Below, in pieces: positions 34,360 through 45,365 of a DNA stretch of 64,000 nt. Made by a program: the position numbers and the translations under genes. This DNA comes from CAWBLP01 sp963789495. GTDB lineage: Bacteria > Pseudomonadota > Alphaproteobacteria > Acetobacterales > Acetobacteraceae. The stretch is taken from NCBI GenBank assembly GCA_963789495.1, contig CAWBLP010000033.1, positions 62,001 through 126,000 of the forward strand, in the 5' to 3' direction. The notes under the pieces were generated by a model. That model had not been told where the DNA came from. It did not search any database and saw only the letters and a list, made by a program, of their open reading frames with translations. Within the stretch, counting starts at the first letter, position 1; the number at the start of each line of letters is the position of its first letter.

Positions 34360-35731
34360 TCAGGCGACGCCCTCCGGCGGCCGCACCACATCGGCGATCA
34401 GCGCGCACAGATCGTCCACGACCTGGCCCACTGCGACTTCGTCCTCGCCTTCCGCCATGACGCGGACCAGCGGCTCGGTGCCGCTTTCCCGAATCAGCAA
34501 CCGGCCGCTACCGTTGAATGCCGATTCCGCGCTGGCGATCGCGTCCTGCACGCGCGGGTCCGTCAGCGGCGAGATGCCGGCAAAGCGGACGTTCTTCAGG
34601 CGCTGCGGCAACGGTGTGAAGACGCGGCAGGCATCGCTGGCCGACCGGCCCTGCTCCACCAGCACGGCCAAGACCTGAAGCGCCGCCAGCAGACCGTCGC
34701 CCGTGGTGGCGAAGTCCGACAGGATGACATGGCCGGATTGCTCACCGCCGACATTCATTCCGGACTCGCGCATCATCTCAGCCACATAGCGGTCGCCGAC
34801 GCGGGCCCGGTGCAGTGTCAGGCCAAGGCTTTGCAGAAACCGCTCCAGCCCCAGATTGGACATCACGGTGGCGGCGATCCCGCCGCCGCGCAGCCGCCCC
34901 GAGTTCGCGCCAGGACGCAGCGATCAGCGCCAGGATCTGGTCGCCATCGATCAGCTCGCCGTGCTCATCCGCCAGCAGCACCCGATCGGCGTCGCCATCG
35001 AGTGCGATGCCGAAATCCGCCCGGTGCTCCACCACCTGCGCACACAGGAACTCGGGCACGGTCGATCCGCAGCCCTTGTTGATGTTGAAGCCGTCCGGCG
35101 CGACGCCGACCGGCACGACATTCGCCCCCAGTTCCCACAACACGGTGGGTGCGACGCGATAGGCGGCACCGTGCGCACAATCCACCACGATTTTCAGATC
35201 GTCGAGGCGCAACCCGCGGGGGAAGCTTCCCTTCGCCGCCTCGATGTACCGGCCCGCCGCATCCTCCAGCCGCGCCGCTCGGCCCAGCGCAGCAGGCGGC
35301 GCCATCCGACTCGCCAGCTTGCTTTCCATCAGCTTCTCGATCTCGCTTTCCATCTGGTCCGACAGCTTGGTGCCGTCCGGGCCGAAAAGCTTGATGCCGT
35401 TATCCTCATACGGGTTGTGCGAGGCGGAAATCATCACGCCCAGATCTGCGCGCAGGCTGCGGGTCAACATGGCGACCGCGGGCGTTGGAAGCGGGCCAAG
35501 CAGGGTGACGTCCATGCCGGCACCGATGAAGCCGGCGGTGAGGGCAGGCTCGATCATATAGCCGGAGAGGCGCGTGTCCTTGCCGATCACCACGCGATGC
35601 CGATGATTGCCGCGGGTGAACATCAGGCCCGTCGCCTGGCCGAGACGCAATGCCGTCCCCGCGGTCATCGGATCGCTGTTCGCGGTCCCGCGAATGCCAT
35701 CGGTCCCGAACAGACGCCTCGACTTGATCAA
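34360..35731 (-). CDS. glmM: Phosphoglucosamine mutase, frameshifted in this sequence
   Basis: Converts glucosamine-6-phosphate to glucosamine-1-phosphate for UDP-GlcNAc, peptidoglycan and LPS. Seen: RLFGTDGIRGTANSDPMTAG, phosphoserine loop MISASHNPYEDNG, metal loop LDGDADRVLL and phosphate-binding RESGTEPLVRVM. The frame breaks at a run of four C at 34897-34900 (GGGG in the coding strand); GGG restores RELGRLRGGGIAATVMSNLG and a 456-residue protein. TTG 35731 has GGAGG at good spacing; an upstream GTG at 35812 overlapping the folP stop is the alternative. Normally essential, so a sequence error is likely. Confidence 0.93.
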
Positions 35732-35804
35732 TCCCGCCTCCGTCACATTGCCGATTCCCAAGGTGTAGCGCGTTGCGTCCACGTGGCCCAAGCTGCAACC
35801 TTTG

Positions 35805-36668
35805 TCAGCCACTCAGAGCCTGCCACACCCGTATCGCCTGGATGGTCTCAGCCACGTCATGCACGCGCAGAATGCGCGCACCCCGTTGCAGTGCGAACAG
35901 GGCCGCGGCGACCGACGCGGGAAGTCGGCGACCGGGATCGGGCTCGCCGGCAATCCGACCCAGGAAGGATTTGCGCGACACGCCGACCAGCAGCGGGCGC
36001 CCGAGTACCGCCAGCTCCGGCAGGCGGCGCAGCAACTCCACTGAATGCTCCGCCAATTTTGCGAAACCAATCCCCGGATCGAAGGCGATCGCGGCACGGG
36101 CGACCCCGGCGCTTTCCGCCGCGGCGCCGGCGGCAGCAAGTTCCTGGCTCACCTCCCGTGCCACGTCAGCGTAGCGGGCCATCGCGTTCATCGTCTCCGG
36201 CGTGCCGCGCATATGCATCAACACGACCGGACAGCCGTAACGGGCCACCATAGCCGCCGCATCCGGGTCGTGGCGCAAGGCGGAGACGTCATTGACGATC
36301 GCGGCGCCGGCGTCGAGTGCCGCCTCCATGGTCGCTGCATTCCTGGTGTCGATGGACACGCGCAGACCGGCTGCGGCGAGCTCCCGCACGACCGGAACCG
36401 TGCGCGCCCGTTCGACGTCGGCGGCGATCGGCTGCGAGCCCGGGCGAGTGCTCTCACCGCCGACATCAATGATGTCGGCACCGGCCGCCGCCATCGCGAA
36501 GCCGGCATCGATGGCGGCTCTGGCACCGCCATAGCGCCCACCATCGCTGAAACTGTCCGGGGTGGCGTTCAGCACACCCATGACGCGGATGCAATCAAGG
36601 GAGAGACCCGCCCAGTGAGCGGTCTCTCCCTTGATAGGTGGTGCCTCGTGAGGCGGGATCGTCGTCAC
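35805..36668 (-). CDS. folP: Dihydropteroate synthase
   Basis: Condenses 6-hydroxymethyl-dihydropterin pyrophosphate with p-aminobenzoate in folate synthesis; the sulfonamide target. TIM-barrel signatures: MGVLNATPDSFSDGG, IIDVGGESTRPGSQ, VLMHMRGTPETM and VGVSRKSFLGRI. GTG 36668 lies 10 bases after the ftsH stop and gives 287 residues; the frame extends upstream only inside ftsH. The ftsH-folP-glmM order is widely conserved. A strong hairpin lies within codons 12-25. Confidence 0.94.
   Translation of the reverse strand: MTTIPPHEAPPIKGETAHWAGLSLDCIRVMGVLNATPDSFSDGGRYGGARAAIDAGFAMAAAGADIIDVGGESTRPGSQPIAADVERARTVPVVRELAAAGLRVSIDTRNAATMEAALDAGAAIVNDVSALRHDPDAAAMVARYGCPVVLMHMRGTPETMNAMARYADVAREVSQELAAAGAAAESAGVARAAIAFDPGIGFAKLAEHSVELLRRLPELAVLGRPLLVGVSRKSFLGRIAGEPDPGRRLPASVAAALFALQRGARILRVHDVAETIQAIRVWQALSG
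36594..36635 (-). promoter_or_regulatory. Perfect 15-bp hairpin within the folP 5' coding region
   Basis: ATCAAGGGAGAGACC (36594-36608) and GGTCTCTCCCTTGAT (36621-36635) are perfect inverted repeats around a 12-base loop. In the mRNA it would form 34-75 bases after the folP GTG. No T-tract follows, so attenuation of translation or mRNA stabilisation is likelier than termination. Confidence 0.6.
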
Positions 36669-36678
36669 ACGGCAGCCG

Positions 36679-38598
<1,920 letters not shown>

Positions 38599-38726
38599 CT
38601 ACGTTTGCTCGTCCAAGGCCTAGAGCTGCTGCGCCGGATCCCGGAAAAGGCGGAACAAGGCGCCAGATCAGGAACAAGATAGGGTGCCGTACGTCTCCCC
38701 GCATCCCCATTACACCAACTCCCCGC

Positions 38727-39974
38727 TCAGATCGGCAGGTATGGGGCGCCCGCCGCGGGCCGTCCGGGGCTGAAACCCATCGTGACGCGGGCACATCCCT
38801 CCGGGTCAGGATAATCCAGGTGCGGCACCGCGACCAGCAAATTGCCGCTGCGGATGGCAGGAAGCACCTGCAAGACTGCGGCCGGCAGACTGGACTGCCG
38901 TCGCAGACCGGCGGAATCGCGACCCAATGCGGCGATCGAGGCATGGTGCGACGGACTGGCATCCAGCGCCAGGCGGAACCGATGGTCCCATACAACACCG
39001 GGTGTAGCGGGAACCGGCGGGCCGACCGCGGCGGCCTCGCGCACCAACAGCCAGCCGCGGCCTGATCGACCTGCCGGCAATACGCGAACTCCCGCCAGCG
39101 TGGCGGGACGCAGCCGCTCGGCCAAGGCCGCAATCGAGGCCGCCGGCGGAGGGTAGGCCGCACCTGAGATCGTCTGGACCAAGGCAGACAGAGCAGCGGG
39201 CTCGATGGCGCCATCCGACAGCCGCGCGAAGCCTTCCGGGTGGATCGCCGCCCGCTCCGCAAGGATCTCAGCCACATGCAGATCCTGCGCGGCTCGATCC
39301 CGCCCGGCAGTTCGCGCGGCTTCACACAGCCGAACGATGTCCGGTCCGGTTCCCGCCGGATCAGCCAGGCCACCACGCAGGCGTCCCCGCGTCGTCCGGA
39401 GGTCGGCGTTCGACGGATCCTCCACCCAGCCCATTCGTTCGGCGTGCAGCAACTCGCGCAACGGCCCGGGCGGCATCGCCAGTAGCGGACGCAGCAGGCG
39501 CAACCCATCCTGTTCCAACAGCGCGGACATCCCGGCCAGGCCACGTTGGCCGCTGCCACCCTCCCGACGGAGCAGGACCGTCTCCGCCTGGTCCGCGGCA
39601 TGATGCCCGAGCAACAGGTGTAGCCGCCCATCCGCCAGACAGGCCGCCCGCAAGATGGCGTAGCGGGCGACGCGCGCGCGGGCGGCGAGAGCCGGTCCCG
39701 CGGTCAGGTCGGTCAGCCGCAACAAGATGGCCGGAATGCTGCGCGAGGTCAGCCGCGCAACCGTCAGCGCCGCTTCCTGGGACGACGCCGCGCGCAACCC
39801 GTGGTCGACGACGAGCGCCAGGAGATTGCCGGCCCGGGCCAAAACCCAGTCTTGCGCGAGCAGCGCCAGCGCCATGCTATCGGCGCCACCGGAGACGGCT
39901 ACGGCCAGGCGGGGGGCTGGCTCGAACGGGCCAAGGCGCTGCATGGCCGCGGCGAAGCGAGAGGGAAGGCTCAT
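38727..39974 (-). CDS. tilS: tRNA(Ile)-lysidine synthase
   Basis: ATP-pyrophosphatase-type enzyme that converts C34 of tRNA-Ile(CAU) to lysidine so that AUA is read as isoleucine. The PP-loop AVAVSGGADSMALALLAQ lies near residue 25, with VVDHGLRAASSQEAA and LLLGHHAADQAETVLLRR following, all family hallmarks. 415 residues from ATG 39974; the frame is open upstream but only through repeat DNA. Lies between cpoB and ftsH as in many proteobacteria. Confidence 0.92.
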   Translation of the reverse strand: MSLPSRFAAAMQRLGPFEPAPRLAVAVSGGADSMALALLAQDWVLARAGNLLALVVDHGLRAASSQEAALTVARLTSRSIPAILLRLTDLTAGPALAARARVARYAILRAACLADGRLHLLLGHHAADQAETVLLRREGGSGQRGLAGMSALLEQDGLRLLRPLLAMPPGPLRELLHAERMGWVEDPSNADLRTTRGRLRGGLADPAGTGPDIVRLCEAARTAGRDRAAQDLHVAEILAERAAIHPEGFARLSDGAIEPAALSALVQTISGAAYPPPAASIAALAERLRPATLAGVRVLPAGRSGRGWLLVREAAAVGPPVPATPGVVWDHRFRLALDASPSHHASIAALGRDSAGLRRQSSLPAAVLQVLPAIRSGNLLVAVPHLDYPDPEGCARVTMGFSPGRPAAGAPYLPI

Positions 39975-39989
39975 GCCGAGGTCGGGAGC

Positions 39990-40216
39990 GCTGCCCCCGG
40001 CCCCCATCGAGGGCCGCTGCCCCTCGAAACCCCGCCAAGGGCCCGGCCCTTGGGACCATAAGCTGTTCGGGTTTGGGAGGGGACGTGACGGCCTAGGGCC
40101 AGGGCGCCACCATGGACCGCCCGCTCCCCAACCCCAACAGAATGGTTTGCAAAGGCAATGCCTTCGCTGGGGGTTCCGGGAGCAAAACCCCCGGATGGGG
40201 TCCGGGGCAACGCTCC
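39990..40216 (-). repeat. Dispersed intergenic repeat family 2, copy 4 (reverse orientation)
   Basis: On the minus strand it reads GGCGGAGCGTTGCCCCGGAC, CCCCATCCGGGGGTTTTGCT, CCCAGCGAAGGCATTGCCTT and ends near CAAGGGCCGGGCCCTTGGCG. Modules are in the same order as at 27.6 and 50.8 kb but more diverged. It separates cpoB from tilS inside an otherwise compact gene string. Confidence 0.7.
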
Positions 40217-40218
40217 GC

Positions 40219-41118
40219 CTAGCGGCACCCGGCGCGCTGGTGCAGGGTCGCGGCAGCGTCGCGCACATCGCCCCGCGGCTGCGGAAACTCCGAACGCAGC
40301 TTCCCCAAGGTGTCACAGGCGGCTTTCTTTTCATTAATCGCACTCAGCGCCGTGGCTAGGCCCAACAGCGCATCCTGCGCATGCGCCCCCTTGCGTGACC
40401 GGTTATAGGCATCGTCGTACGCGATCGCGGCTTGCGGAAACTGCCGTTGCCCCGCCAATGCCTGCGCCAGAAGGAACTGCGCGTCGTACGCCCGAGGCGA
40501 GGTCCGAAACTTGGTCAGCACCTCGCGCGCATCGGCCTCAGCCGTCCGATAGTCCCGCCGCGCCAGGGCAGAATGCCCTTCCTGAATGGCTGCCTCCGGC
40601 GTGCGTGGTGGCGAGGGTGCGGATGACGGAGGCGGGGGCGGGGGGGACGTGGTCCCGAGCACCGCCGGCGGCGGGCTGGTGGTCGGCCCGATGGGTTGTG
40701 TCGCTGCCGCTCCCGGATTTTGCATCTGAAACGCCAGATCATCGATCCGCTTGCCGAGTTCGGCCCCCTGACGATCAACCTGGTTCGCGGTCTCGTCGAT
40801 GCGACCGCGCAGCTGACGCACTTGTTCCTCCAGCGCGTCCACCCGCGCCAGCAACTGGGCCACGAGGTCGTTGCCGCCGGTGTCCTGCTGCCCGTAGCCG
40901 CCGCCGCGTCCGAGATAGGTCGGGGTTCCGCCACCGCCACCCCGTGCGACCTGCTGCTGCAGGTTCTGAACCTGCTGTTGCAGCTGATAAATTTCATTGC
41001 GTAGAGCGATCGCCTCACGGCTCTCCAGCTGCGCCAGGGCCGGACTGGCTGCCGTTGTCACCAGAGGCACCACGACCAGCACGGCCTGTGCCACCGTCCA
41101 AAGCCTCGGAAGGCGCAT
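40219..41118 (-). CDS. cpoB: Cell division coordinator CpoB (YbgF)
   Basis: Periplasmic TPR protein of the Tol-Pal system that links outer-membrane constriction to peptidoglycan synthesis. Signal peptide (LWTVAQAVLVVVPLVTTAAS, cleavage after ALA), an N-terminal coiled coil (LRNEIYQLQQQVQNLQQQVA and LLARVDALEEQVRQLRGRID), a Pro/Thr linker, and C-terminal TPRs (YRTAEADAREVLTKF; FPQAAIAYDDAYNRSRKG). I prefer ATG 41118, 6 bases after GAGGAG, over the ATG at 41124 that abuts it. 299 residues, usual length. Confidence 0.93.
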   Translation of the reverse strand: MRLPRLWTVAQAVLVVVPLVTTAASPALAQLESREAIALRNEIYQLQQQVQNLQQQVARGGGGGTPTYLGRGGGYGQQDTGGNDLVAQLLARVDALEEQVRQLRGRIDETANQVDRQGAELGKRIDDLAFQMQNPGAAATQPIGPTTSPPPAVLGTTSPPPPPPSSAPSPPRTPEAAIQEGHSALARRDYRTAEADAREVLTKFRTSPRAYDAQFLLAQALAGQRQFPQAAIAYDDAYNRSRKGAHAQDALLGLATALSAINEKKAACDTLGKLRSEFPQPRGDVRDAAATLHQRAGCR

Positions 41119-41262
41119 GCGCATCTCCTCGAATCCATTGCGAGCAATGGCGCAAGATGGCGGCAGGCTCAAGGCACGGCCGGCGATGGCAGGCCGCCAA
41201 ACGGAAACCGGCGGCCCAACAGGCCGCCGGTTCCCATCACTGCTCGTCGCGTCAAGCCCGAC

Positions 41263-41736
41263 TCAGCGTACCGACGTGATCGCGTTGCGGTTCTGTGCCC
41301 AGGCCTGCTCGTTGGAGCCCATGGCGGTCGGACGGTCCTTGCCATAGCTGATCGTGGACAACCGCGCACCGGAGACGCCCTTGGCCTTCAAGTAATCGGC
41401 CGCGGAATTGGCACGACGCTGCCCCAGCGCCAAATTGTATTCTTCGGTGCCGCGTTCGTCGCAATTACCGGCGATCTGGACGTTGACACTGCCGTACTTG
41501 GCGAGCCAGGCGGACTGACGATCCAGCGTGGCACGCGCATCCGGCTTCAGATTCGACCGGTTGAAATCATAGAAAACGCGGTCGCCCACATTGGCAACCA
41601 GGTCCTCCTCGCTGCCAGGCACCGGGCCGGCAACGGTTGCTGCCGCGCCGGTTCCGGTCGAGGCAGCCTTTTCCTGGTTCGAGCACGCCGCCAGCAGGGC
41701 GACGGCAGCAAGAACGCCGACTGTATGGAGTTTCAT
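41263..41736 (-). CDS. pal: Peptidoglycan-associated lipoprotein Pal
   Basis: Outer-membrane lipoprotein that binds diaminopimelate in peptidoglycan. Lipobox VALLAACSN with the acylated Cys at about residue 18; a short Ala/Gly linker; OmpA-type domain with VFYDFNRSNLKPDARATLDR, IAGNCDERGTEEYNLALGQR and SYGKDRPTAMGS. 157 residues, normal length. It is the outer-membrane anchor of the TolQRAB-Pal complex encoded just upstream. Confidence 0.96.
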   Translation of the reverse strand: MKLHTVGVLAAVALLAACSNQEKAASTGTGAAATVAGPVPGSEEDLVANVGDRVFYDFNRSNLKPDARATLDRQSAWLAKYGSVNVQIAGNCDERGTEEYNLALGQRRANSAADYLKAKGVSGARLSTISYGKDRPTAMGSNEQAWAQNRNAITSVR

Positions 41737-42201
41737 GTCTATTTCGTCCCTGGGATGAGGGTGCGTTCGGAGGAAGTAGGCAGATGGACGGCAGCCGCGA
41801 CGGTAATCCGTTCCGCGCGCGCTGGCGATTAGCTTGTTGCACTGAATAAGGTCAAGTTCGCGAGACCTAGCGTCGCGAACATGGCTTCCATGCAATTCCG
41901 ATAGGGACGGCCACCCTCGGCGCATTTTTGCGATAATCCGCCTGGCACGCACCACCGAGCTGGCACGGCCGGTTGGTGTCAGGGCGTGCGGTTTGGATCT
42001 TGGCCAGCGCTTCCCCGATAGGGGTCGGTCCTGACCCGGCCATCTCCACCGGAACTATCGGGTCGCCCAGCAAGGGCTGCATGCCGTATCGGGGCGGCAG
42101 ATGACGGGGTCAAACCCGGCCAGGACGCGGAAGCGGCCTGCTTGCAAGCCGCGATCGCTCGATCCTGGAGCGCATGCCGCATCTTCGGGCATCCGCACCC
42201 G
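41737..42201. other. Intergenic region between tolB and pal
   Basis: 465 bases where tolB and pal are usually close together. It contains a reverse-oriented palindromic repeat (42024-42126). A minus-strand open stretch at 41867-42082 is not protein-like. The pal promoter probably lies here, since the repeat would hinder read-through. Confidence 0.5.
42024..42126 (-). repeat. Dispersed palindromic repeat family 1, copy 4 (reverse orientation)
   Basis: On the minus strand: CGTCCTGGCCGGGTTTGACC, then GGGCGACCCGATAGTTCCGG, then TGGAGATGGCCGGGTCAGGA. Same module order as the forward copies, one substitution in the core. Confidence 0.8.
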
Positions 42202-43608
42202 CTATGAGGCCAGTGGCGACCAGGCTGGATCGGACGCATCTGTGGGTGTCGTTGCCACTCGCTCGTTGAACCCGGTGATGTCGATCGACACCAGTCGCGA
42301 CGAGAAGCCTGAGCCCCGCGCATCCCGCGCCCTTGTCTCGCGCCAGAACATCAGCACCCGGCCATTGGGGGCGAAGGTCGGGCCTTCCACTTCCCAGCCC
42401 TCCGACAGGATGCGCTCACCCGAACCGTCCGGATGCATCACACCGATCGCAAAATTGCCATTCTCGCCGGCGAAGCGGGTGAACGCGATCAGGTCGCCGC
42501 GGGGCGACCACACCGGCGTAGCATAGCGCCCGGAGCCGTAGCTGATCCGCTTCACGCCGGACCCGTCGGCGCCCATCACATAAAGCTGCTGATCGCCGCC
42601 GCGATCGGAGTTGAAGGCAATCTGCGCGCCGTCCGGGCTGTAGCAGGGGCTGACATCGATCGACCCCGAATCGGTCAGCCGGCGGGTGGCGTGGTTTGCC
42701 AGATCCACCGTTATGATGTCGGACCCGCCGCCGCGGGTGACCGACATGATCACGTGGGTGCCATCCGGCGCAAACCGCGGCGCGAAGGTCATTCCGGCGA
42801 AATCGCCCAGGACGCTCTGCCGGCCATTGCCGAGGTTGAACAGATACACCCGCGGACGGTTGTTCGCGTAGCTCATGAAGGCGATTTCGTCGCGCGTCGG
42901 ATGGAAGCGTGGCGTCAGCACCATCCACGACCCGTCGGTCAGGAAGCGGTTGTTCTCGCTGTCCTGGTCCATGATCGCCAGGCGCTTGGTCCGTCGATCG
43001 CGCGGCCCGGTGGAAGAAATATAGACGATGCGGGTGTCGAAATAGCCTTTCTCGCCGAGCAACCGCTCATAGATGACGTCGGCGATGATGTGGGCGATAC
43101 GGCGCCAGTTGCTTTGGGTGGTGGTGTAGGCGGTGCCTTGGATCTGCGCCTGCGGCAGTACGTCCCAAAGGCGGAACTCCACCCGCAGGTTGCCGCCGGG
43201 CTGCACTTCCGCCCGTCCCGTCACCAGCGCCTGTGCGCCAACGCCACGCCAGTTCGAGAAATTCGGCACCTCGCCCTGGGCGCCCGCCGTCTGGATGAAG
43301 GAAGCCGGCGGCAGCGGACGGAACAAGCCGCAATTGCCCAGATCGTTGGTGATGACTTGGGCGATGTCGCGGCCGAATTGCGCGGACGCGCCATCGCCGC
43401 CGCCGAGATCGGTGATCGCGATCGGGATCGGCTCGCTGCGCGCACGATTGACGTCGATGACAGCGGTTGATCCGGCACCAGCCGGCGTCGCCGGTGGTGC
43501 GACGGCCTGCGCGCGCACCGCGGCGGGTGCGCCCCACCAGGCAGTGGATCCAGCGGCCCCGGCGATCAGTCCGCGGCGGCCCACAACAGGTCGGATGATA
43601 TCGATCAT
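42202..43608 (-). CDS. tolB: Tol-Pal system periplasmic protein TolB
   Basis: 468 residues. N-terminal export signal, an alpha/beta domain (VEFRLWDVLPQAQIQGTAYT, HIIADVIYERLLGEKGYFDT) and a six-bladed beta-propeller with repeats such as PRFHPTRDEIAFMSYANNRP, SPDGAQIAFNSDRGGDQQLY and SPRGDLIAFTRFAGENGNFA. The propeller binds Pal. The signal contains a twin arginine (VVGRRGLIAGAAGS), so Tat export is possible rather than Sec. ATG 43608 chosen; GTG 43623 would add five residues. Confidence 0.95.
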   Translation of the reverse strand: MIDIIRPVVGRRGLIAGAAGSTAWWGAPAAVRAQAVAPPATPAGAGSTAVIDVNRARSEPIPIAITDLGGGDGASAQFGRDIAQVITNDLGNCGLFRPLPPASFIQTAGAQGEVPNFSNWRGVGAQALVTGRAEVQPGGNLRVEFRLWDVLPQAQIQGTAYTTTQSNWRRIAHIIADVIYERLLGEKGYFDTRIVYISSTGPRDRRTKRLAIMDQDSENNRFLTDGSWMVLTPRFHPTRDEIAFMSYANNRPRVYLFNLGNGRQSVLGDFAGMTFAPRFAPDGTHVIMSVTRGGGSDIITVDLANHATRRLTDSGSIDVSPCYSPDGAQIAFNSDRGGDQQLYVMGADGSGVKRISYGSGRYATPVWSPRGDLIAFTRFAGENGNFAIGVMHPDGSGERILSEGWEVEGPTFAPNGRVLMFWRETRARDARGSGFSSRLVSIDITGFNERVATTPTDASDPAWSPLAS

Positions 43609-43741
43609 GGCTGTGTCTTCCACGGTTGGCGGTCACGGTGCAACGCAGTAGGCGCCGCATTCGCTCGGATGTGTCGGTCCCCGCCCGATCGGCGATCCGA
43701 CATGGTCCGGAAACGGCGGCCGGAGTTGATCCGAGAGTCGA

Positions 43742-44770
43742 TCATGGCCTGAAGCGGAACGTCAGCATGGCTGTCTTGCCGAGCATCGTTTCCGGGAGCG
43801 GCAGCTTGGCGCATTGCGGATCGAGCACGGCGCGGACCGCCCGTTCGGAGAACACGCGCAGGCGCGGATTGGCGGCAACCTGGGCCTGGTCCTCCGGCGC
43901 GACCACGGCCTGTCGCGCCGTTCCGCTCGCGTCCGTGGTGACATTCAGCATCACCTGCATCTTGTCCAGATCGAGCATGCCCGGATCGGTGGTCCAGCAC
44001 CGGCGCACCTGTTCGCCGATCGCGCCGCGCTGGCCGACACTGAGCGACGCGGTGTCATCGCCGTGCGGATTGCCGCCAGCCTTGGGCGCACCGCCCGCGC
44101 GCGGATTGGCCCGCGCCTTCGGCGGCTCCTTCTGCTGCACCATCTGACGCAGCTTCTCCAGCGTGTTGTCCAGCGACGGACTGTTGGGCGCCGGGTTCTT
44201 CGTGACGTTCGGCTGTGAGGTCGTGCTGGGCGGGCTCGGCGGCGGCGGTGCGGGCGGTGGTGGCAGCGGCAACGGCTGGGTCTGCTGCGGCGGATTGGGT
44301 TGCGGCGGGGTCGGTGGCGCCTGTGGCGGTGGTGGCGTCGGTGGAGCGGGCGCGGGAGTCGGCGGCGGGGTCGGTACCGGCGGTGCCGGTGTCGGCGGTG
44401 CGGGGGCCTGCGGCGCTGGCGGCGGCGGAGGAGGAGGAGGGGGTGGCGGGGGCACTGCCTCGGGCGGCTCAGGCTTCGGTGGCTCGCTCACCGGCGGCGC
44501 CGTCGGGGCCGGCGGCGCAGCAGCCGGGGCCGGCACCTCCGCCGGTTGCGCCCCCGGCACGGAGGATTGCGCGGCGCTATCGAAAACCATTGCAACCGTG
44601 GTTTCCTGCGGGATGTCCGGCGGCCGGCGCGTCGGAATGCCGATCAGCAGCCCCGCGAACACGACAACGTGCAGACATGCGGAAATGATGGCGCCCCGGC
44701 GCATCGCCGGACTCATGCGCTGGCGTCGCCCGCCGAGCCGCTCATCGCCATGCAACACGCGTTGCAGCAC
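43742..44770 (-). CDS. tolA: Tol-Pal energy-coupling protein TolA-like
   Basis: 342 residues. A single membrane helix near the N-terminus (GAIISACLHVVVFAGLLIGI), a very long proline/alanine region in place of the usual Ala/Lys helix, then a C-terminal domain (LSVGQRGAIGEQVRRCWTTD, AMLTFRFRP at the end). TolA transmits proton-motive energy from TolQR to TolB-Pal. The coding strand is C-rich from 44220 to 44560. GTG 44770 lies 9 bases after the tolR stop; ATG 44716 is an alternative giving a shorter cytoplasmic tail. Confidence 0.88.
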   Translation of the reverse strand: MLQRVLHGDERLGGRRQRMSPAMRRGAIISACLHVVVFAGLLIGIPTRRPPDIPQETTVAMVFDSAAQSSVPGAQPAEVPAPAAAPPAPTAPPVSEPPKPEPPEAVPPPPPPPPPPPPAPQAPAPPTPAPPVPTPPPTPAPAPPTPPPPQAPPTPPQPNPPQQTQPLPLPPPPAPPPPSPPSTTSQPNVTKNPAPNSPSLDNTLEKLRQMVQQKEPPKARANPRAGGAPKAGGNPHGDDTASLSVGQRGAIGEQVRRCWTTDPGMLDLDKMQVMLNVTTDASGTARQAVVAPEDQAQVAANPRLRVFSERAVRAVLDPQCAKLPLPETMLGKTAMLTFRFRP

Positions 44771-44779
44771 GATCGGGGG

Positions 44780-45280
44780 TCAGCCGGCCTTCGGCCGGTT
44801 GGGCGCTGGTGGCGCAGGTGACGCCGGCGCACCCTTCGACCCGGTCGGTGCCGCCTGGATCCCCGTCTGCTCGGCCAGCAACGCCACCCGAGTGAAGCCA
44901 CCCTGCGTGATGGTCCCCATCACCTGCATGATGCGCCCGTAGGCCAGATCCTTGTCGCCACGGACAAAAATGCGTCGCTCCGGATTATTCTGCGCGATGG
45001 CCTGCAGTTTGGAGACCAGATCAGGCAGGTCGACCGCGGCGTCCTGCAGGTAGATATTGCCCTCGGCATTGATCGAGACCGTCAAAGGCTCACTGTCGTT
45101 GTTCAGCGGCGTGGCATTGGTCTTGGGCAGATCGACCGAGACGCCGGTGGTCATCAGCGGCGCCGTCACCATGAAAATGATCAGCAGCACCAGCATCACG
45201 TCCACCAGCGGCGTGACGTTGATTTCGGCCAGCGGACGGTAGCGACCGCGGGCGGTGCGATTGTTCAACGAGAAAGCCAC
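44780..45280 (-). CDS. tolR: Tol-Pal system proton channel subunit TolR
   Basis: 166 residues, ExbD/TolR family. A short cytoplasmic N-terminus precedes the membrane helix INVTPLVDVMLVLLIIFMVT, whose Asp (LVDVML) is the proton-carrying residue. The periplasmic domain (VDLPKTNATPLNNDSEPLTV; ERRIFVRGDKDLAYGRIMQV) is normal, followed by a Pro/Ala tail. It works with TolQ as the motor for TolA. Confidence 0.96.
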   Translation of the reverse strand: MAFSLNNRTARGRYRPLAEINVTPLVDVMLVLLIIFMVTAPLMTTGVSVDLPKTNATPLNNDSEPLTVSINAEGNIYLQDAAVDLPDLVSKLQAIAQNNPERRIFVRGDKDLAYGRIMQVMGTITQGGFTRVALLAEQTGIQAAPTGSKGAPASPAPPAPNRPKAG

Positions 45281-45365
45281 AACCGGCGCTCTCCCCTGTT
45301 CGATAAACCGCCCCTGTTGCGGAACGCTATGCCGCGAGGCGCCAAATCGGCTGGATCCCGCGCCA

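Noticed and set aside
34871..34905. glmM as a genuine split gene
   Set aside because: Both halves are fully conserved and a single base restores the frame; the enzyme is normally essential.
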